Source: Coprinellus micaceus
Lineage: Eukaryota; Basidiomycota; Agaricomycetes; Agaricales; Psathyrellaceae
Assembly (NCBI GenBank): GCA_951394405.1
Contig: OX596339.1
Coordinates: 2,170,001 to 2,234,000, forward strand
Length of the DNA stretch: 64,000 bases
Direction: 5' to 3'
Positions 48,678 through 59,935 of the stretch are shown one piece after another (position 1 is the stretch's first letter; each line of letters opens with the position of its first letter). Made by a program: the position numbers and the translations under genes. The notes beneath the pieces are model-generated. The model searched no databases. It saw only the letters and a program-made list of their open reading frames with translations, and had not been told where the DNA came from.

Positions 48678-50357
48678 ATGCTCCAAGCTACTTCCAAGAA
48701 AGCTTCTCCCTTACCAATGCTCTGCATCGAACCTCCCCCTGACGATTTGACTCATGGGTTTCCAGCTCCTGGTTCCTTGCCCCCGATTAGCAGCCATGGT
48801 CTCGGGACGAACCACGAAGCTCCTCAGGCTAAAGAGCCTTGTGCGGCCGCGCTCATGCAAGGGTCCTGTTAATTCTTCAATGGGCAGACACGTCTGATGT
48901 TATATTTACGACCTCAGGCCTCCATCCCATCCAGATGTAGACCAGGGGGAGGTCGTACCTCCCACCGTCGGTGGTCCTCCTTCTGGCCCCAACTCTTCCG
49001 CTCAGCCGCCCCCGCGGCCTGTAGACGATGAGGTTCTCGTCGCGTAAGTCTCCTCTTGGTACCGTCTCATTGCCTTTGGTTGGTGACTGACCACTTGCCA
49101 AATTCTAGGGTCATGGGCGCTACAGGTAGCGGCAAAACGACAGTAGGCACATCCGTGTCGTCAGGTGGAGCTACACTGTTAACGCCGTTTGTCCGTACAG
49201 TTCATTAACACCGTGAGCGGTTCCCAGATGCCAGTCAGCGAAGGGTTGCGCTCCTGTACGGGCGTGGTTCAGGTTGCACCGCCCTTCTTGCTCGATGGGC
49301 GCAGTGTTACCCTTATCGATACCCCGGGATTCAATGACACAACCAAGAGTGATACACAGATCCTAAAGATGATTGCTCACTTCCTGACTCTGACGCAAGT
49401 ATCTCTCCCTCATTTAGACCCTCCACTTACTGAGGTTTCGCAGGTACGAGAACGGCAAGAAGCTCGCTGGTTTGATTTACATCCATCGTATCCCGGACCT
49501 TCGCATGTGCGGAACCTCGACGCGCAACTTCCGGATGTTCCGCGAGCTCTGCGGAGACAGCGGCCTCAAGAACGTCATCATCCTCACTAACATGTGGGGC
49601 CAGGTCACCAAGGATGTGGGTGAGGCTCGTGAGCGCGAGCTCGCCACAGACAACCTCTTCTTCAAGCCCGTGCTGGACAAAGGTGCGCAGATGCTTCGCC
49701 ATGACCATACCCTGGCTTCTGCACAGAAGGTCTTGCGCTACTTCTTCAACAATCAACCGGCCGTGCTCCAGATTCAACGTGAAATCGTTGTCGAGAAGAA
49801 GGTCATTTTACAGACTGCGGCTGGGGCCGAGTTGAACAGGGAGCTAATTGAGCAGGCGGGTCTCTACAAGCAGGGGATTGAAGAGCTTCGACAGGAGCTG
49901 CGAGGTGAGATTCCGCTGCGTGTACCACCCGTTCCAACGGCGTTAACTTCATTCACCAGCCGCACTGGACTCCAGGGACGAGGAGACGCACCTCGAGCTT
50001 ATGGCCGAGGTGAAGAGGCTGCGGGAGGAGATGGGGCGCATCGAAGGCGAGTCCCGCAAGCTGGCCTTAGACTTCCACAAGGAGAGGGAGGAGCTGAAGA
50101 AGAAAGTGGAGAAGATAGACGCGGATGCCAAGCGCGATCAGAAGCGCATGCAGGACCAGTACGCGAAAGAGATCAAAGAGCTTCAACGCCAGACGGAGCT
50201 GCGCAGTAACCAGTCCGAGGCAAAACAGGCCGCGCTTCGGGGGCAGATCGAAGAGTTGAGGAGTCGGGGACGTAGTAGCAGCGAGGGCGGGAGCTGGTTC
50301 TCATCATTTGCGAAGGGGATCGCTACTTTTTTCAGGTCGGGGCAATTCCGCCGGTAG
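48678..50357 (+). CDS. AIG1-like P-loop GTPase with coiled coil, paralogue 3
   Basis: Exons 48678-48862, 48918-49043, 49109-49142, 49201-49394, 49444-49904 and 49960-50357; 465 aa. P-loop VMGATGSGKTT, FINTVSGSQM, LIDTPGFND, VIILTNMWGQV and a coiled coil (RLREEMGRIEGESRKLALDF) ending GGSWFSSFAKGIATFFRSG, similar to paralogue 1. Core exons are 34, 194 and 461 nt as in the other two. The intron after exon 4 has a GC donor (AC|GCAAGT, 49395). The first intron donor (GG|GTCCTG) is weak, so the first junction is less sure. A second ATG at 48717 is an alternative start. Confidence 0.87.
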
Positions 50358-50461
50358 AGCCCATAATAGCCTCTACCAAGCTAACCATCGCTGCGCTATG
50401 GAACTCGGAATAAATCAGTAAATATTCTAGGAAGCCTTCGCTATTCCAGACAAATTTCGCC

Positions 50462-51656
50462 CTAGGCAGGCGTCGCAATTTCCCACCTAGAGTACCATGT
50501 AAGGGAACGTTGGCCATGCCATGAGTGAAAGGGACATACTCGATCCTAAGCGTCCCTCTCTCGCCGGGGACGATTCCACAAGGCATCCCAGCATCTTGGA
50601 AGAGAGCAGAGCCTGCGACCACCTTGTTCGCCTGATAGTCCACCTCCAAGGAGTACCTCTTCCCATCGACGTTCGTGATGCTGAACCGCATTGGGCTGTC
50701 CTTCAAACGGTCAGACCAAGGCAGGCGAACACAGGTCGAAAGATCAGATCCAGACCGACGAAAGCGCAACGGGTGTGGGCGCTCCACGAAGATGAGGTGT
50801 ATGTCCTGAAATGTTCCATCTTCGAGCTGGTGACCAATGTTGGGGAAGCAGAACATCGTATCTGTTTGGCAGCCAGGTGGAACGACGACTGTGAGGCTCT
50901 CGTGAGATGCCTTTTTCACTCCAGAGTTATACTTCCGCGCAAAGTGGTAGACGATCTTTTTGCCGTGGTAGTAGTCTTCAAGGGGTAGGTCGACGCATTG
51001 TGTGTACCTGGAATTCAGGGTCTCGTTCTCCAGGTCTAGCTGACTGTATTTGTCCAGCTCCTGGCAGTCCCAACTCCCTTCATGTGAAGCATATACTACT
51101 TTCGTTGGACCGAAGGATTTGCGATCGGAATATGGAGGAGGGTTATCTTCGGACCCCTCCCAATGTGACGACGGCTCGGACCAGGGCGGGAGCTTGGAGT
51201 GCGAAGCTTGTATTTGACGCGAGCGGCGGTACTCCGTTGAGGTAGCCTGGGGCTTAAAGTGGTGCTCTTCCTGGCTCGATGCAGACAGTGCCAAGTCGAC
51301 ACTGATCCGGGAAGGGGCCGAGCCCGTACGAGCGTGCTTATGGTGGGGAGTGTCCCTTCGGTGAGCCGCGCAGGCCGCAGGCCTGGTCTATCATCCGGGT
51401 CAGAACACGCCCAACGAAGGAGAAATGGCCCTACCTTGTTCGCCGGAGAGGGGAAAGTAAAGTCGGGGCGGGAACTGCTAGTAGTTGACTTCGGGCTCGG
51501 TCAGTCGGAGACTCCATGAAGAGCAGGTTGAGTGGCTGAACATACCAACTGAGCAGCTACCAAATTTAATTCCGCCAGGGAGTTAAATGGTGAAAGGTCG
51601 AGGACAGAGATGTCACGAAACCTATGACAGCCTCGCTTCCAGTTAGTCTGCTGCAT
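50462..51656 (-). CDS. DnaJ/Hsp40 C-terminal-domain protein lacking a J domain, copy 1
   Basis: Exons 51656-51546, 51387-50540 and 50486-50462; 327 aa, phases consistent. The region from about residue 140 follows the two beta-sandwich substrate-binding domains of class II Hsp40s: DLPLEDYYHGKKIVYHFARK, SLTVVVPPGCQTDTMFCFPN, FVERPHPLRFRRSGSDL, ITNVDGKRYSLEVDY, MPCGIVPGERGTLRIEWEI. No HPD-containing J domain and no zinc-finger region is present; the N-terminus is disordered. The last exon (25 nt, WEIATPA stop) is supported by the neighbour's WEITFHDDDD end. Reading on without this splice would overlap the GTPase gene 3 end. Its 3' end faces that gene 104 bp away. Confidence 0.85.
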
Positions 51657-52222
51657 GGCCGAATCCATGAATCAAAGAGAAAAAATGAAGATGGCGAGTA
51701 AAGAAGTTGGGGTTGGACGAGGGCACCAAAGGGTACACCTTTGCCTTTTTATACCTATCCCGGGCCAGGAATTTCTGTGGCTCACGAGTGATCGGTTTCC
51801 AAGAGACCCCATTGCATGTCCTTGGTCGCACTCCTCGTGTTCCAATACCGTCAAAGGGAAATGCGAGGCCACCACGCTGCACTGACTGGGACAATGGGCG
51901 GTATGACCACTTATGCCTGTCGCATGCTCTTCTCTGGGCAATGTTGGATGATGAACCCTTCGCTGTCACGGTGGTGGGGGGGAGCGAACAAAGAGAAACA
52001 AAAGCACCCGAAAGCATTCAACCAAGCATAGTCAAACTGACGCGTCGCGTCCGAGTCTTAACCGCTCGTCGGACCATCAGCCTTCCTTGACCAGGGAAGA
52101 TACGTAGAGCATATCCATGTAACTCGTAAAAGTTCATAAAGCTACAGATAGTGTACAACTGGTGATAAAAGGCTAAGTAGTACGTGGATTCTGGAACAAA
52201 CCCAGGCCTCACTTCGTTAAGG
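51657..52222. other. Spacer between the two DnaJ-C genes
   Basis: About 570 bp: promoter of copy 1 and 3' UTR of copy 2. No coding evidence. Confidence 0.5.
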
Positions 52223-53758
52223 CTAGTCGGAAGAACTACCGTCATCGTCGTCGTGGAATGTAATCTCCCATCTGTTTTTCAAAGTTAGTTTAAGTTCTGA
52301 AAACGAACACGAGCGACTTACTCGACGACCAATTTCCCCCTCCCTCTATATTCACTGTGAGGCAGGCCAGCACCCCTGAACTTTGCCGACCCGTGCGTCA
52401 TCCCGGTTAGCCTGTAGTCCACCTCAAGGGAGTAATTCTTTCCGTCCACTCCAGTGATATGAAATCGACAAGGACGCTCGTTGAGCATATCCATCCACTG
52501 CAGGTATACGTACATCGTCACATCGTCGCCATCCACGTCGAAATGGGGTGCGATCGAGTAAACCGTGGAACGTGATCGCAGGGCAGAAGCATGTCGAGAC
52601 GGTGCGCGCTGCTTCACCGTCCCACGAGAACTCTTTTTGCGCGCGAGCATTGGTTCTGGCTCTTCGAAGTGGTGCGTGACTTCGTGATGGCTCCCTGGCA
52701 CACCATGCATAAGGGGTTCCTCCATGTGAATGCTGGCTCGTGAGCTCCTGGCACGGACAACGGGATGATGAACCGTCGGTCTAGGGGATGGTGTACGGCT
52801 GTTGCGAACTTCAGAGTAAGGACTTTCCTGGCGTTAGGGTATTTGAATAGGACATATTGAGAACAGACAGAAAGAAACTGACGACTTGGATGGTAGGGAC
52901 ATAATTGGCTTCGTCGTGTTCGCGATGGGGCTCGTGTTGAGCCGTGCCAGCGTGTGAGCCGTGCCATTGCTGCAAAGGCACATGAGAGGAGCCTTGGTGG
53001 CTCGGCTGACGAGCATGCTGAGCACGCGAGGCAACACTCCCCGCCTTTGAGCCTTCCCATTGATGGAATGGGGGGTTTGGAGGCGCGAATTCTTCTTCGT
53101 ATTCGAAGGCATGATGCTATGTGAGAATTAATCGTCGGACATGGCATGCTCAAGGGACTTCAAACTAACTGTACCGTAAGCGCCGTAAGGATTATGCTGT
53201 CCTGGGGATGTTGCTCGTTCCTGTATTGACTCGGGCCGTGAGCCCCAGCCAGTCCCTGCTCTGGATGGTAACTGGCTACCGCCATGCTGTGAGCCCTGGA
53301 GGCCCCCGTTCGACCCTGGAGGGAAGTATGGGTCGTTTGGGTGCTGGGCAGCATGGTAAGCAGTCGCTTACAGTTAGAACCAAATATGGACATACCAATT
53401 GCGATGTAACCTTCCCGTAATCTATCTCCTCGCCATAAAAGCTCCCCATATCATCCTCCTCAGGTGGAGGTAGGTTATTTCGATGCGCGCGTTGAGGGGT
53501 CCCCCGACCGCGATCACTACCAGCGTACATACTTCCGTGAGGAGGGGGTGGTGCCTGTCGGGGATTACCGCATTGATATGAGATTGTGTTGCGTCCGACG
53601 GGCCTTCGGGCAGCGATAGCACTCACTAATTGTGTTGTAGCTGCGTTGAGCTCTGCCAATGAGCCAAAAGGTGAGAAATGGTCGTTTTGGTTAGTCCTAA
53701 AGGCGTGGCTCGTTCTCGAGGGTGTGCGAGCCGGTGGGTGGGATCGAAGACTGCTCAT
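52223..53758 (-). CDS. DnaJ C-terminal-domain-like protein, copy 2 (half domain)
   Basis: Six exons: 53758-53627, 53554-53396, 53343-53170, 53116-52883, 52827-52322 and 52271-52223; 417 aa. The N-terminus shares FSPFGSLAELNAATTQL with copy 1 (LSPFNSLAELNLVAAQL), directly before the first intron in both. A long disordered Gly/Pro/His-rich middle follows. Only the second DnaJ beta-sandwich is recognisable: LQWMDMLNERPCRFHITGVD, GKNYSLEVDYRLTG, FRGAGLPHSEYRGRGKLVVE, WEITFHDDDDGSSSD. There is no J domain. So it is a paralogue of copy 1 that kept the last domain and expanded the linker. Function unknown; a chaperone-like or client-binding role is an inference from fold. Confidence 0.78.
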
Positions 53759-54382
53759 GTTATTAAGCTTTTGAAGCCGCTGCGGGTGACTGCGCTCAAG
53801 TGATAGTAGGAGGTTGTGGAGTTGTGGAGAACAGGAGGATGCGTCGAGGAGTGAAGAGTGCTTTCATAAAAGCCAGATCAACTAGAAGGTCCGGTGTGTT
53901 GTCCTCGTAAGTAGGCGCCAATTCTGACAATTCAGGGTTATCTTGTTCTTAGATTCTCTTCGAGGGGTGGGGCGCTGGGACCCGGGTTACGCGTAGACCG
54001 CCAGCATTGATGTCGATAACAGAGAGTAAAGGTAAATTAGGGTTCGACGCGAGTGGTGAGCACAGGGGCAAGGGATAATGGTTGTTGGAGAACATGAGGC
54101 AGAAGTCGAGTACCACGAGTGATGGAAATGTATTGATGCCCAGAGTCATTGTCAGTGTGAGAGATTTGTGGACTCACCTCATGACCTTTCTCGACCATTC
54201 ATTTGTCGAATCCAGAAGCTAGCCTCGGAATAGTCCGGAGGGTAACAATGGAAGTAGCATCGTCATGAACTGCAGTGTACACAACCATTGACAGAATGCA
54301 AAAATCTGTGAATACAGCATTAGCGACAAGCCATCGCGAGCGGAGCAAGAACACGTATAGCATTGGCATAGTCTATAAACTA
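53759..54382. other. Intergenic
   Basis: About 620 bp holding the promoter of DnaJ-C copy 2 (TAGGCGCC at 53912) and the 3' flank of the next minus-strand gene. Nothing else seen. Confidence 0.5.
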
Positions 54383-57039
54383 TCACTCGTCCCAACCCCC
54401 CATCTCCATGTCAAACTTCGCCTTTCGCATATCCCTCCGTTCTGCATCACTTAAAGCAATCCATGCCTCTAGACCGCCAAGACTATCAATCAGCTCCTCC
54501 TCCCACTTCTCTTCCCTTTCTATCTCCTTTTTCGTCTTCTTTCGTGGAGGTGGGGGAGGGAGGGGAGGTGGCGGCGTTCGACGATTTGGATGAAGGGGTG
54601 CAATCCTCGACAACATGCTACGGGAAGCCTTGAGATAGGGAGAGTAGGATGTTGCAATTCTGGAAATAGTGGGCAGGCGAGAAGAGGTTGCAGGTGGGAA
54701 TGGGGAGTTGGGAAGTGAATTAACGCGCTTTATGAGTTCGCTCATGGTCGTGGCCTTAGCCCGGGACCCAATTGAATGTCGGGGCTGGCGTGGTCGTTCT
54801 ATCGGAGGCTTCGGCGTAGCTTGTTCTACGGGCTTCGTTTTTAGGCTCTCAGAGCGCTCGGCTCTCGCTAGCTCGACGCTCTCCTGAAAGGTTGCGGGTC
54901 AGTAGGCGAACGGCCAGCTGCCATGGGACTTACCTTAGAGGGGATGGGCTCCTCCGCGTTTCTCGCAGGAGACACTGGCTTGGGGATCGGAGGCTCGTCT
55001 TCATCTTCCGATATCACCACCGCTTTAGCCTTCCCTTTCTGCTTCTTGCTGCTCGACCTCGCGGGATTAGCAGATTGTCCGCCTCCCGCGCCTTCGCCTT
55101 TAGCCTGCTTCTCCTTCTTCTGCCGTTTGCTTGAGTTCTCCTCCATTCGGGAGAGCCCCTCGTCGAAATCGTCGTCATCCTCAATAACCATTGACTTCCG
55201 CTTCCTCTTGCTACTCTTCTTGGCCACTGGTCCTCCATCGTCTTCCGCCATCCCTAACTCTTCCTCCAGAAGGGTGACAGGGTCCGTTGAGCGGTCGAAG
55301 AGCTTATCTTTGCTAACCGACGGGCTTGCTAGAGGACGAGGCACACCCGCAGCACCCTCCTCGGGCCGATATGATTCCAACAAAGGATCTTCGTCCGAGT
55401 CCTCGATTATCTCTCGACTCTTGAACACCTCCTTTGTCTTCTCTCCCTTTCTCGAGCCGCTTCCCTCTCCCTCTCCCTCGTCCTTCTTCTTCTTCCCCTT
55501 ATCCCCTTTGTTTTTCCCAGGCGGCCTGGTCGTAATAACTACCTCGACTTCGGGGAATACTTTCTTCTTCTTGGATGTCTTCTTCTCCTTGGGCTTGGAC
55601 GGGGCGGCTCCCCAGTCGCCATCGTCATCGCCTTTCTCTACAGCCTTCTTCTTTCGCTTCGCCTTGGGTTTCGGATCCTCTAGGAGTTGAGTGGGAAGCG
55701 TTGTGACGTTTACAACGCCTTCCTGACCCACTGATGACATACCTTGAGACGATGATCCAGCGAAAAAGGTTGGAGGTGGAGGTAATCCCTTGGGATCGAC
55801 TGGGGGTACCAACTCAGGACCAAAGAGGTCTTCGTCGCCAGAGAAGAGCTCGTCATATTCGCGCTGTACTTTGGGGCCGAGGTTGCTGGATGAGGGTTGA
55901 GGGAGGGTCTCGATAGCTGGTAAACCGAAGGAATATGCCTCGGTTTGAGCGGTAGAAATGGGCGGGTCGGAAGGGGGTAGAGAGGAGAGTATCCGTGGAT
56001 TTCGATGGCCTCGTGAACTCGAGGGGACCAGGTCGGTATCAGGTGGTGGGTGTGCTGGTGTAGAGACACGGTTATCCAGAGCAGGGTTTGCAACCTGACC
56101 TTCTGGGTTGGATTTGGGCTTCTTGGGCACTGGGCGAGGCTTTGGACGAGGCTTGACGTTAGGCTCCGTCGGGATGAGCGCTGTCAACTGGAAGGAGGAA
56201 GTTACAGGAGGAGTGGGCTCCGTCTTGGGCTTGGGAGCGCTCCTCTTGAGGTTGATCTCGTCATCGTCGTCTGATATATCGATGACCTCGCTAGATCGAG
56301 CCACCTTGCCTTTGCCTTTCTTCCCCTTGGACTTACTGGAGCTGGGCTCCCCGGCTGGCGTATAATCAGGTTCGCTGAGCGATTTGGCCCCCTTCTTGGT
56401 CTGGGGCAAGAAAATATCGTCGTCGCCCTCCTCCCATTGCAGATCTGAGGAAGGCTTCGACTTTCTCCTTTCACGCGTCTTGGCCCTATCCGCAATGCTC
56501 GCCGTGACGTCCATGAACTCCTCGTTGAATTGTGTCGTGCCCTTCGTCGCCTGGTGAGAGATGGCGTGCTCTAGTTGCTCTCTTGAGTTGCTGAAGGTGG
56601 ATATATGCGACGAGTTTTGGTCGATTCCTTCCGTCTGTTTCTTCTTGGGGGGGATGGGCCTTGGTCGGGGTCGTGGTTTGACCGAGGGTGTCGTAAATGC
56701 AGAGACGATAGCCGAGGCCATCCCGCCATCAGGCCGCGTGGTGAAGTCGCTTATGGATGACAGCTGCTGCAGGGCCGTTCTCTGGTCTCCGTTCCCATTC
56801 CCGACTGCAATATCTCAGAAATGCCAAACGGGGTGCTTATGAAGGCATGACTCACAAGTTGAGATTTCCCCCTGCCAATTCGTTGTATCCTTCTCCATCC
56901 CCGTGTCCATAAGGTTATCCTCTCCCTCACTATCGGCGACAAAATCGCGTTCGTCCATCGTTGGCGTACAATCTGGGGCAGTAGCGGGAGACGATGGCCG
57001 TTGTGGAACAAGCTCGATGGGCGCGACGACAACGATCAT
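54383..57039 (-). CDS. large disordered nuclear-type protein with SIM-like motifs
   Basis: Exons 57039-56856, 56804-54934 and 54883-54383; 851 aa. Dominated by Lys/Arg clusters (KPKAKRKKKAVEKGDDDG; PRPRPRPIPPKKK) and repeated hydrophobic-acidic motifs that fit SUMO-interaction motifs: EVIDISDDDDE, REIIEDSDEDP, MVIEDDDDF, AVVISEDEDE. The C-terminus has a proline run and a helical end KWEEELIDSLGGLEAWIALS. No enzyme domain is visible. Architecture fits a scaffold in chromatin, DNA repair or SUMO-dependent assemblies, but no family is recognised. The start at 57039 is preferred over 56721 because the first exon joins in phase through a good intron. Confidence 0.8.
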
Positions 57040-58799
57040 TAAATGCCATCAAAGATCACGTGGTCGCGTCGAGGAGCGGCCCGGCTGTCCCGGTTGGTAA
57101 AAGGCGCCCATGATTTTCGTTAGCGGGAATTTCTTCCGAGTCTCCCGCAAAGCACGACTGCTTAAAAGTTAACACTGGAATGCGACGGTGGTTGGGGTGC
57201 AAGATATCCAATTCCTTCTGGCCGTACACAGGATCTTGGCGCTTAAACGGGAACCTCGGGCGCTTACTTGAAGTAGTGTCACCAACCGTCCTTGCCGTAT
57301 GCAAGTCGTCGTCTATTCCCAAGTTATTGTGTATCACCTTATGCTCGAAGCGACGGTCGATCTCCATCGATAGAGCTACTCCCTATGTCCCCGGACAACC
57401 ATGTTCCATACTCTTTCCTTCCTTCGAACATGGTTGTCCCCCTACTACTACGATACCTTCTTGGTTGTTTCTTACCCTTCTTGTTCGCCATAGTTAGAGG
57501 GGCCCAGCTCTCAGCCTGTGTGCATTCGGTCAATGTAAGATGCCTTTTTTTCTGACTTTGCTAGGTCTAAATCAACCAAACTAGTCATGATGAAGGCCGA
57601 ACAATGATTGGCGAAACAGGACGAAGCCAATCGCCATATTTGAGGGTATGGGGCGAATTTAGAGCTAAATTAGGCTCGTATCAACCGCCGACTAATCGAA
57701 ACTCCACAATCCATCCCCTAAAGTCTGCCAAATGAGCCCCATAAGGTATCATATGACCCTAATACATATGATTTACCGAATGAGGGGCTTCCTGACCGTC
57801 CCCGCCACTGGTAGGACTAGTCGCTAGTGCTGCGGCCGGGCAGAGTGATGTGGCCTTGAGTGAGCCTCCCCGGTGCGCATGAGCTCTATGGAATTTAAGA
57901 CCACCAAGCCATGTGCCTAAAGTACGCAAGACGAAGCAAGGTCCGTATGAGTTAGATAGAACCATTCATGGAGGGCCGGGGAAATGCTCGTCGTGCCACG
58001 ATGAGCTAGAAGGTATTCGATCAAGAAAGAGTACAGAGATCCATGAGCGAGTGGGCACCCTTTGAGATTGAGCGGGGAGGGCGACGTCATGTCTACGAGC
58101 AAGGGGTAGAAGTGGCCTTTCCCTGAAATTTATTGTGTCGGTTAAACGGCTGTGGCTGCCGAGATCCAGGTCATAAATCGCAGGAGGCAAGGTATGACTT
58201 TACCTGTTTCGTGGCGATGTAAGCTACAAAGTGCTGGTGCCGCCTTCTCTTTCTCCAGGCGCACGAAGAAGTCCCCGGGAACTTATAAACAATCTTTAAT
58301 GAATGGCTGTCCTCTGGAGTACGTAAGATTGGCGGTGAATTGAAGAAGACGAAGCCACAGTGGTCCGAGGAATTGCACATACGAACTACCGCGAACAACG
58401 GGTAGCGGCCGCACACCCCCCATGCGCAATCCACTGAGCGACGCTCCCAGTGAGCCACCTCATCCACGCTCCTCTCCGAGCCGGCGAATCCACTGAAGCC
58501 TCCGTTACGTGGGTGGTTGGCTGGCGAGGCACGACGGACGTGAGCTGTGCTTCTCGATCTCGGGCTGGTTGTTGACTCGCAAGACGGAAGGAAGGGGTAT
58601 GTAGTTCGGGTCCCTGCCTATCCACGCCGGCTCGGATACCAGCTATCCGAAAATCGTATCCTTCCACAAGTATACGAGCGCACTAGAAAGCACCGCGGTG
58701 ACAGCAAGGTCAAAGAACGGGAGCTCGGAGCTGGACGGAGGAGCCCGAGCTACCCAATGGTTGTACCAATGTTCGCAAACGGATGCGTGCTACAACAAG
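57040..58799. other. 1.76-kb intergenic region, no supported gene
   Basis: Scattered short frames on both strands without splice continuity. Contains a perfect 14-bp inverted repeat (57393-57439, listed separately). No RNA gene recognised. Confidence 0.4.
57393..57439. repeat. Perfect 14-bp inverted repeat (hairpin)
   Basis: GGACAACCATGTTC at 57393-57406 and its exact reverse complement at 57426-57439, separated by a 19-bp pyrimidine-rich loop. In RNA this would form a stable stem-loop; in DNA it could be a palindromic protein site. Confidence 0.8.
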
Positions 58800-59935
58800 T
58801 CACACCGTCAGCGTCTGCGAGCCGGATACAATGGAGGAACTAAAGCATGCCTTGATCCTTGCAATCTGGCTTGCTTTCTTCTCCATGACCCAAGAGCTTA
58901 TCGCCCGCCCTGGGTTTATCGAAGTCATCACACCTTCCAGCTCCTCCAGGTATCGCGTGGCTGTAGGGTGGTGGTACGAAATTCTCGAAAGGGTCTTTGG
59001 CTGGTATCCTGTGATTTCATTCATTTAACGTCATCAACACGGAGATACGGCCCCAGACGAGCTTACGGTTGACTACGACGTAGGGAAAGACTGAACTTAG
59101 TTTCTCAATTCCCAAGCCTGCTGGAATGAGAGCCTCGAGTTTTTCCTCAGAAATGAATCTTAGGGTAGCATCAGAACGGCAGTGAGCGTTCCAAGTGAGA
59201 TGATATACGCACTGTGGCTTCGCGCAGTTACCGCAGCAACGAATGCGGCACGTCCAGTAAATGTCTTTCACACCGCTCTTCCCACAGAACTGTGAAGGTC
59301 GTTAGAAAGGTGAAGACATGGTCCCTCTGTAGGATGCTTCGGGGAGGTAAGACCGGGGCTTACCTGGCAGCTTTGACCGAATATAAGGTTAGCGAACTGT
59401 GGCTCTGCCAAATCGAGAGGACAGGCAGGGAGCCCCCGGACGTTGGACAGCGACATCCTCCAAACGGGCTGACACGACTTGTTCAAAAGAACTTCCCGCA
59501 TCCGACGATTTGTACGAGATAAGTTGAGGAGGTCGGCAGGGTGTAAGTACGACATTATCTGGTCAAACCTTCAACGATGAAGATCCAAGGGAACGCGGGA
59601 GGCACAGGTACCTCGAAGACTATTTCCAAGGGCATTTCCTTGATTTGGGAGAGCGTTCCAGCTGGGTTGGACCTTCGAGTGGTTTGAATACTCGTCGCCG
59701 CGTCTTGCGCTTGGCGGCCGCTGGGGTCCGAGCCGAACAGGAACATGCGAAAGGCAAACTCTATGTCATCCTGGCAGAGTACCCCAAGCGTTGAACCCGA
59801 GTCCTCTTCCCAAAGCCTCGAGAAGAGTGAGTTCGAAGGGGCCTTGTATTCGCGGTCGCCAGAAGCGCAAGCATGGTCAGACTCTTTGGGGTTCGAGTGA
59901 GGGGGTACGATGGGGACACCGGGGGCGAAATGCAT
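58800..59935 (-). CDS. F-box protein
   Basis: Exons 59935-59612, 59558-59364, 59289-59213, 59158-59067 and 59008-58800; 298 aa. The F-box is assembled across the first intron: MPLEIVFEIMSYLHPADLLN, LSRTNRRMREVLLNKSCQPV, W. It is followed by NVRGLPACPLDLAEPQFANL, a Cys-rich stretch (VKDIYWTCRIRCCGNCAKPQ) and a C-terminal part with ISYHHPTATRYLEELEGV. This arrangement is that of the greatly expanded F-box family of mushrooms, adaptors of SCF ubiquitin ligases for unknown substrates. Two of the introns (59159-59212, 59009-59066) keep the frame open or nearly so and would be missed by simple ORF calling. Confidence 0.85.

Noticed and set aside
50332..50539. Extended C-terminus of DnaJ-C copy 1 overlapping the end of GTPase gene 3
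   Set aside because: The open frame runs on to 50332, but a good intron (50487-50539) gives the WEI end that matches copy 2 and DnaJ family ends, so the overlap is an artefact.
57600..57640. GATTGGC...GCCAATC short inverted repeat
   Set aside because: Seven-base arms are expected by chance at this density; no other support.
58380..58500. Possible extra tRNA-like sequence
   Set aside because: No acceptor pairing or B-box (GGTTCGANNCC) found on either strand.
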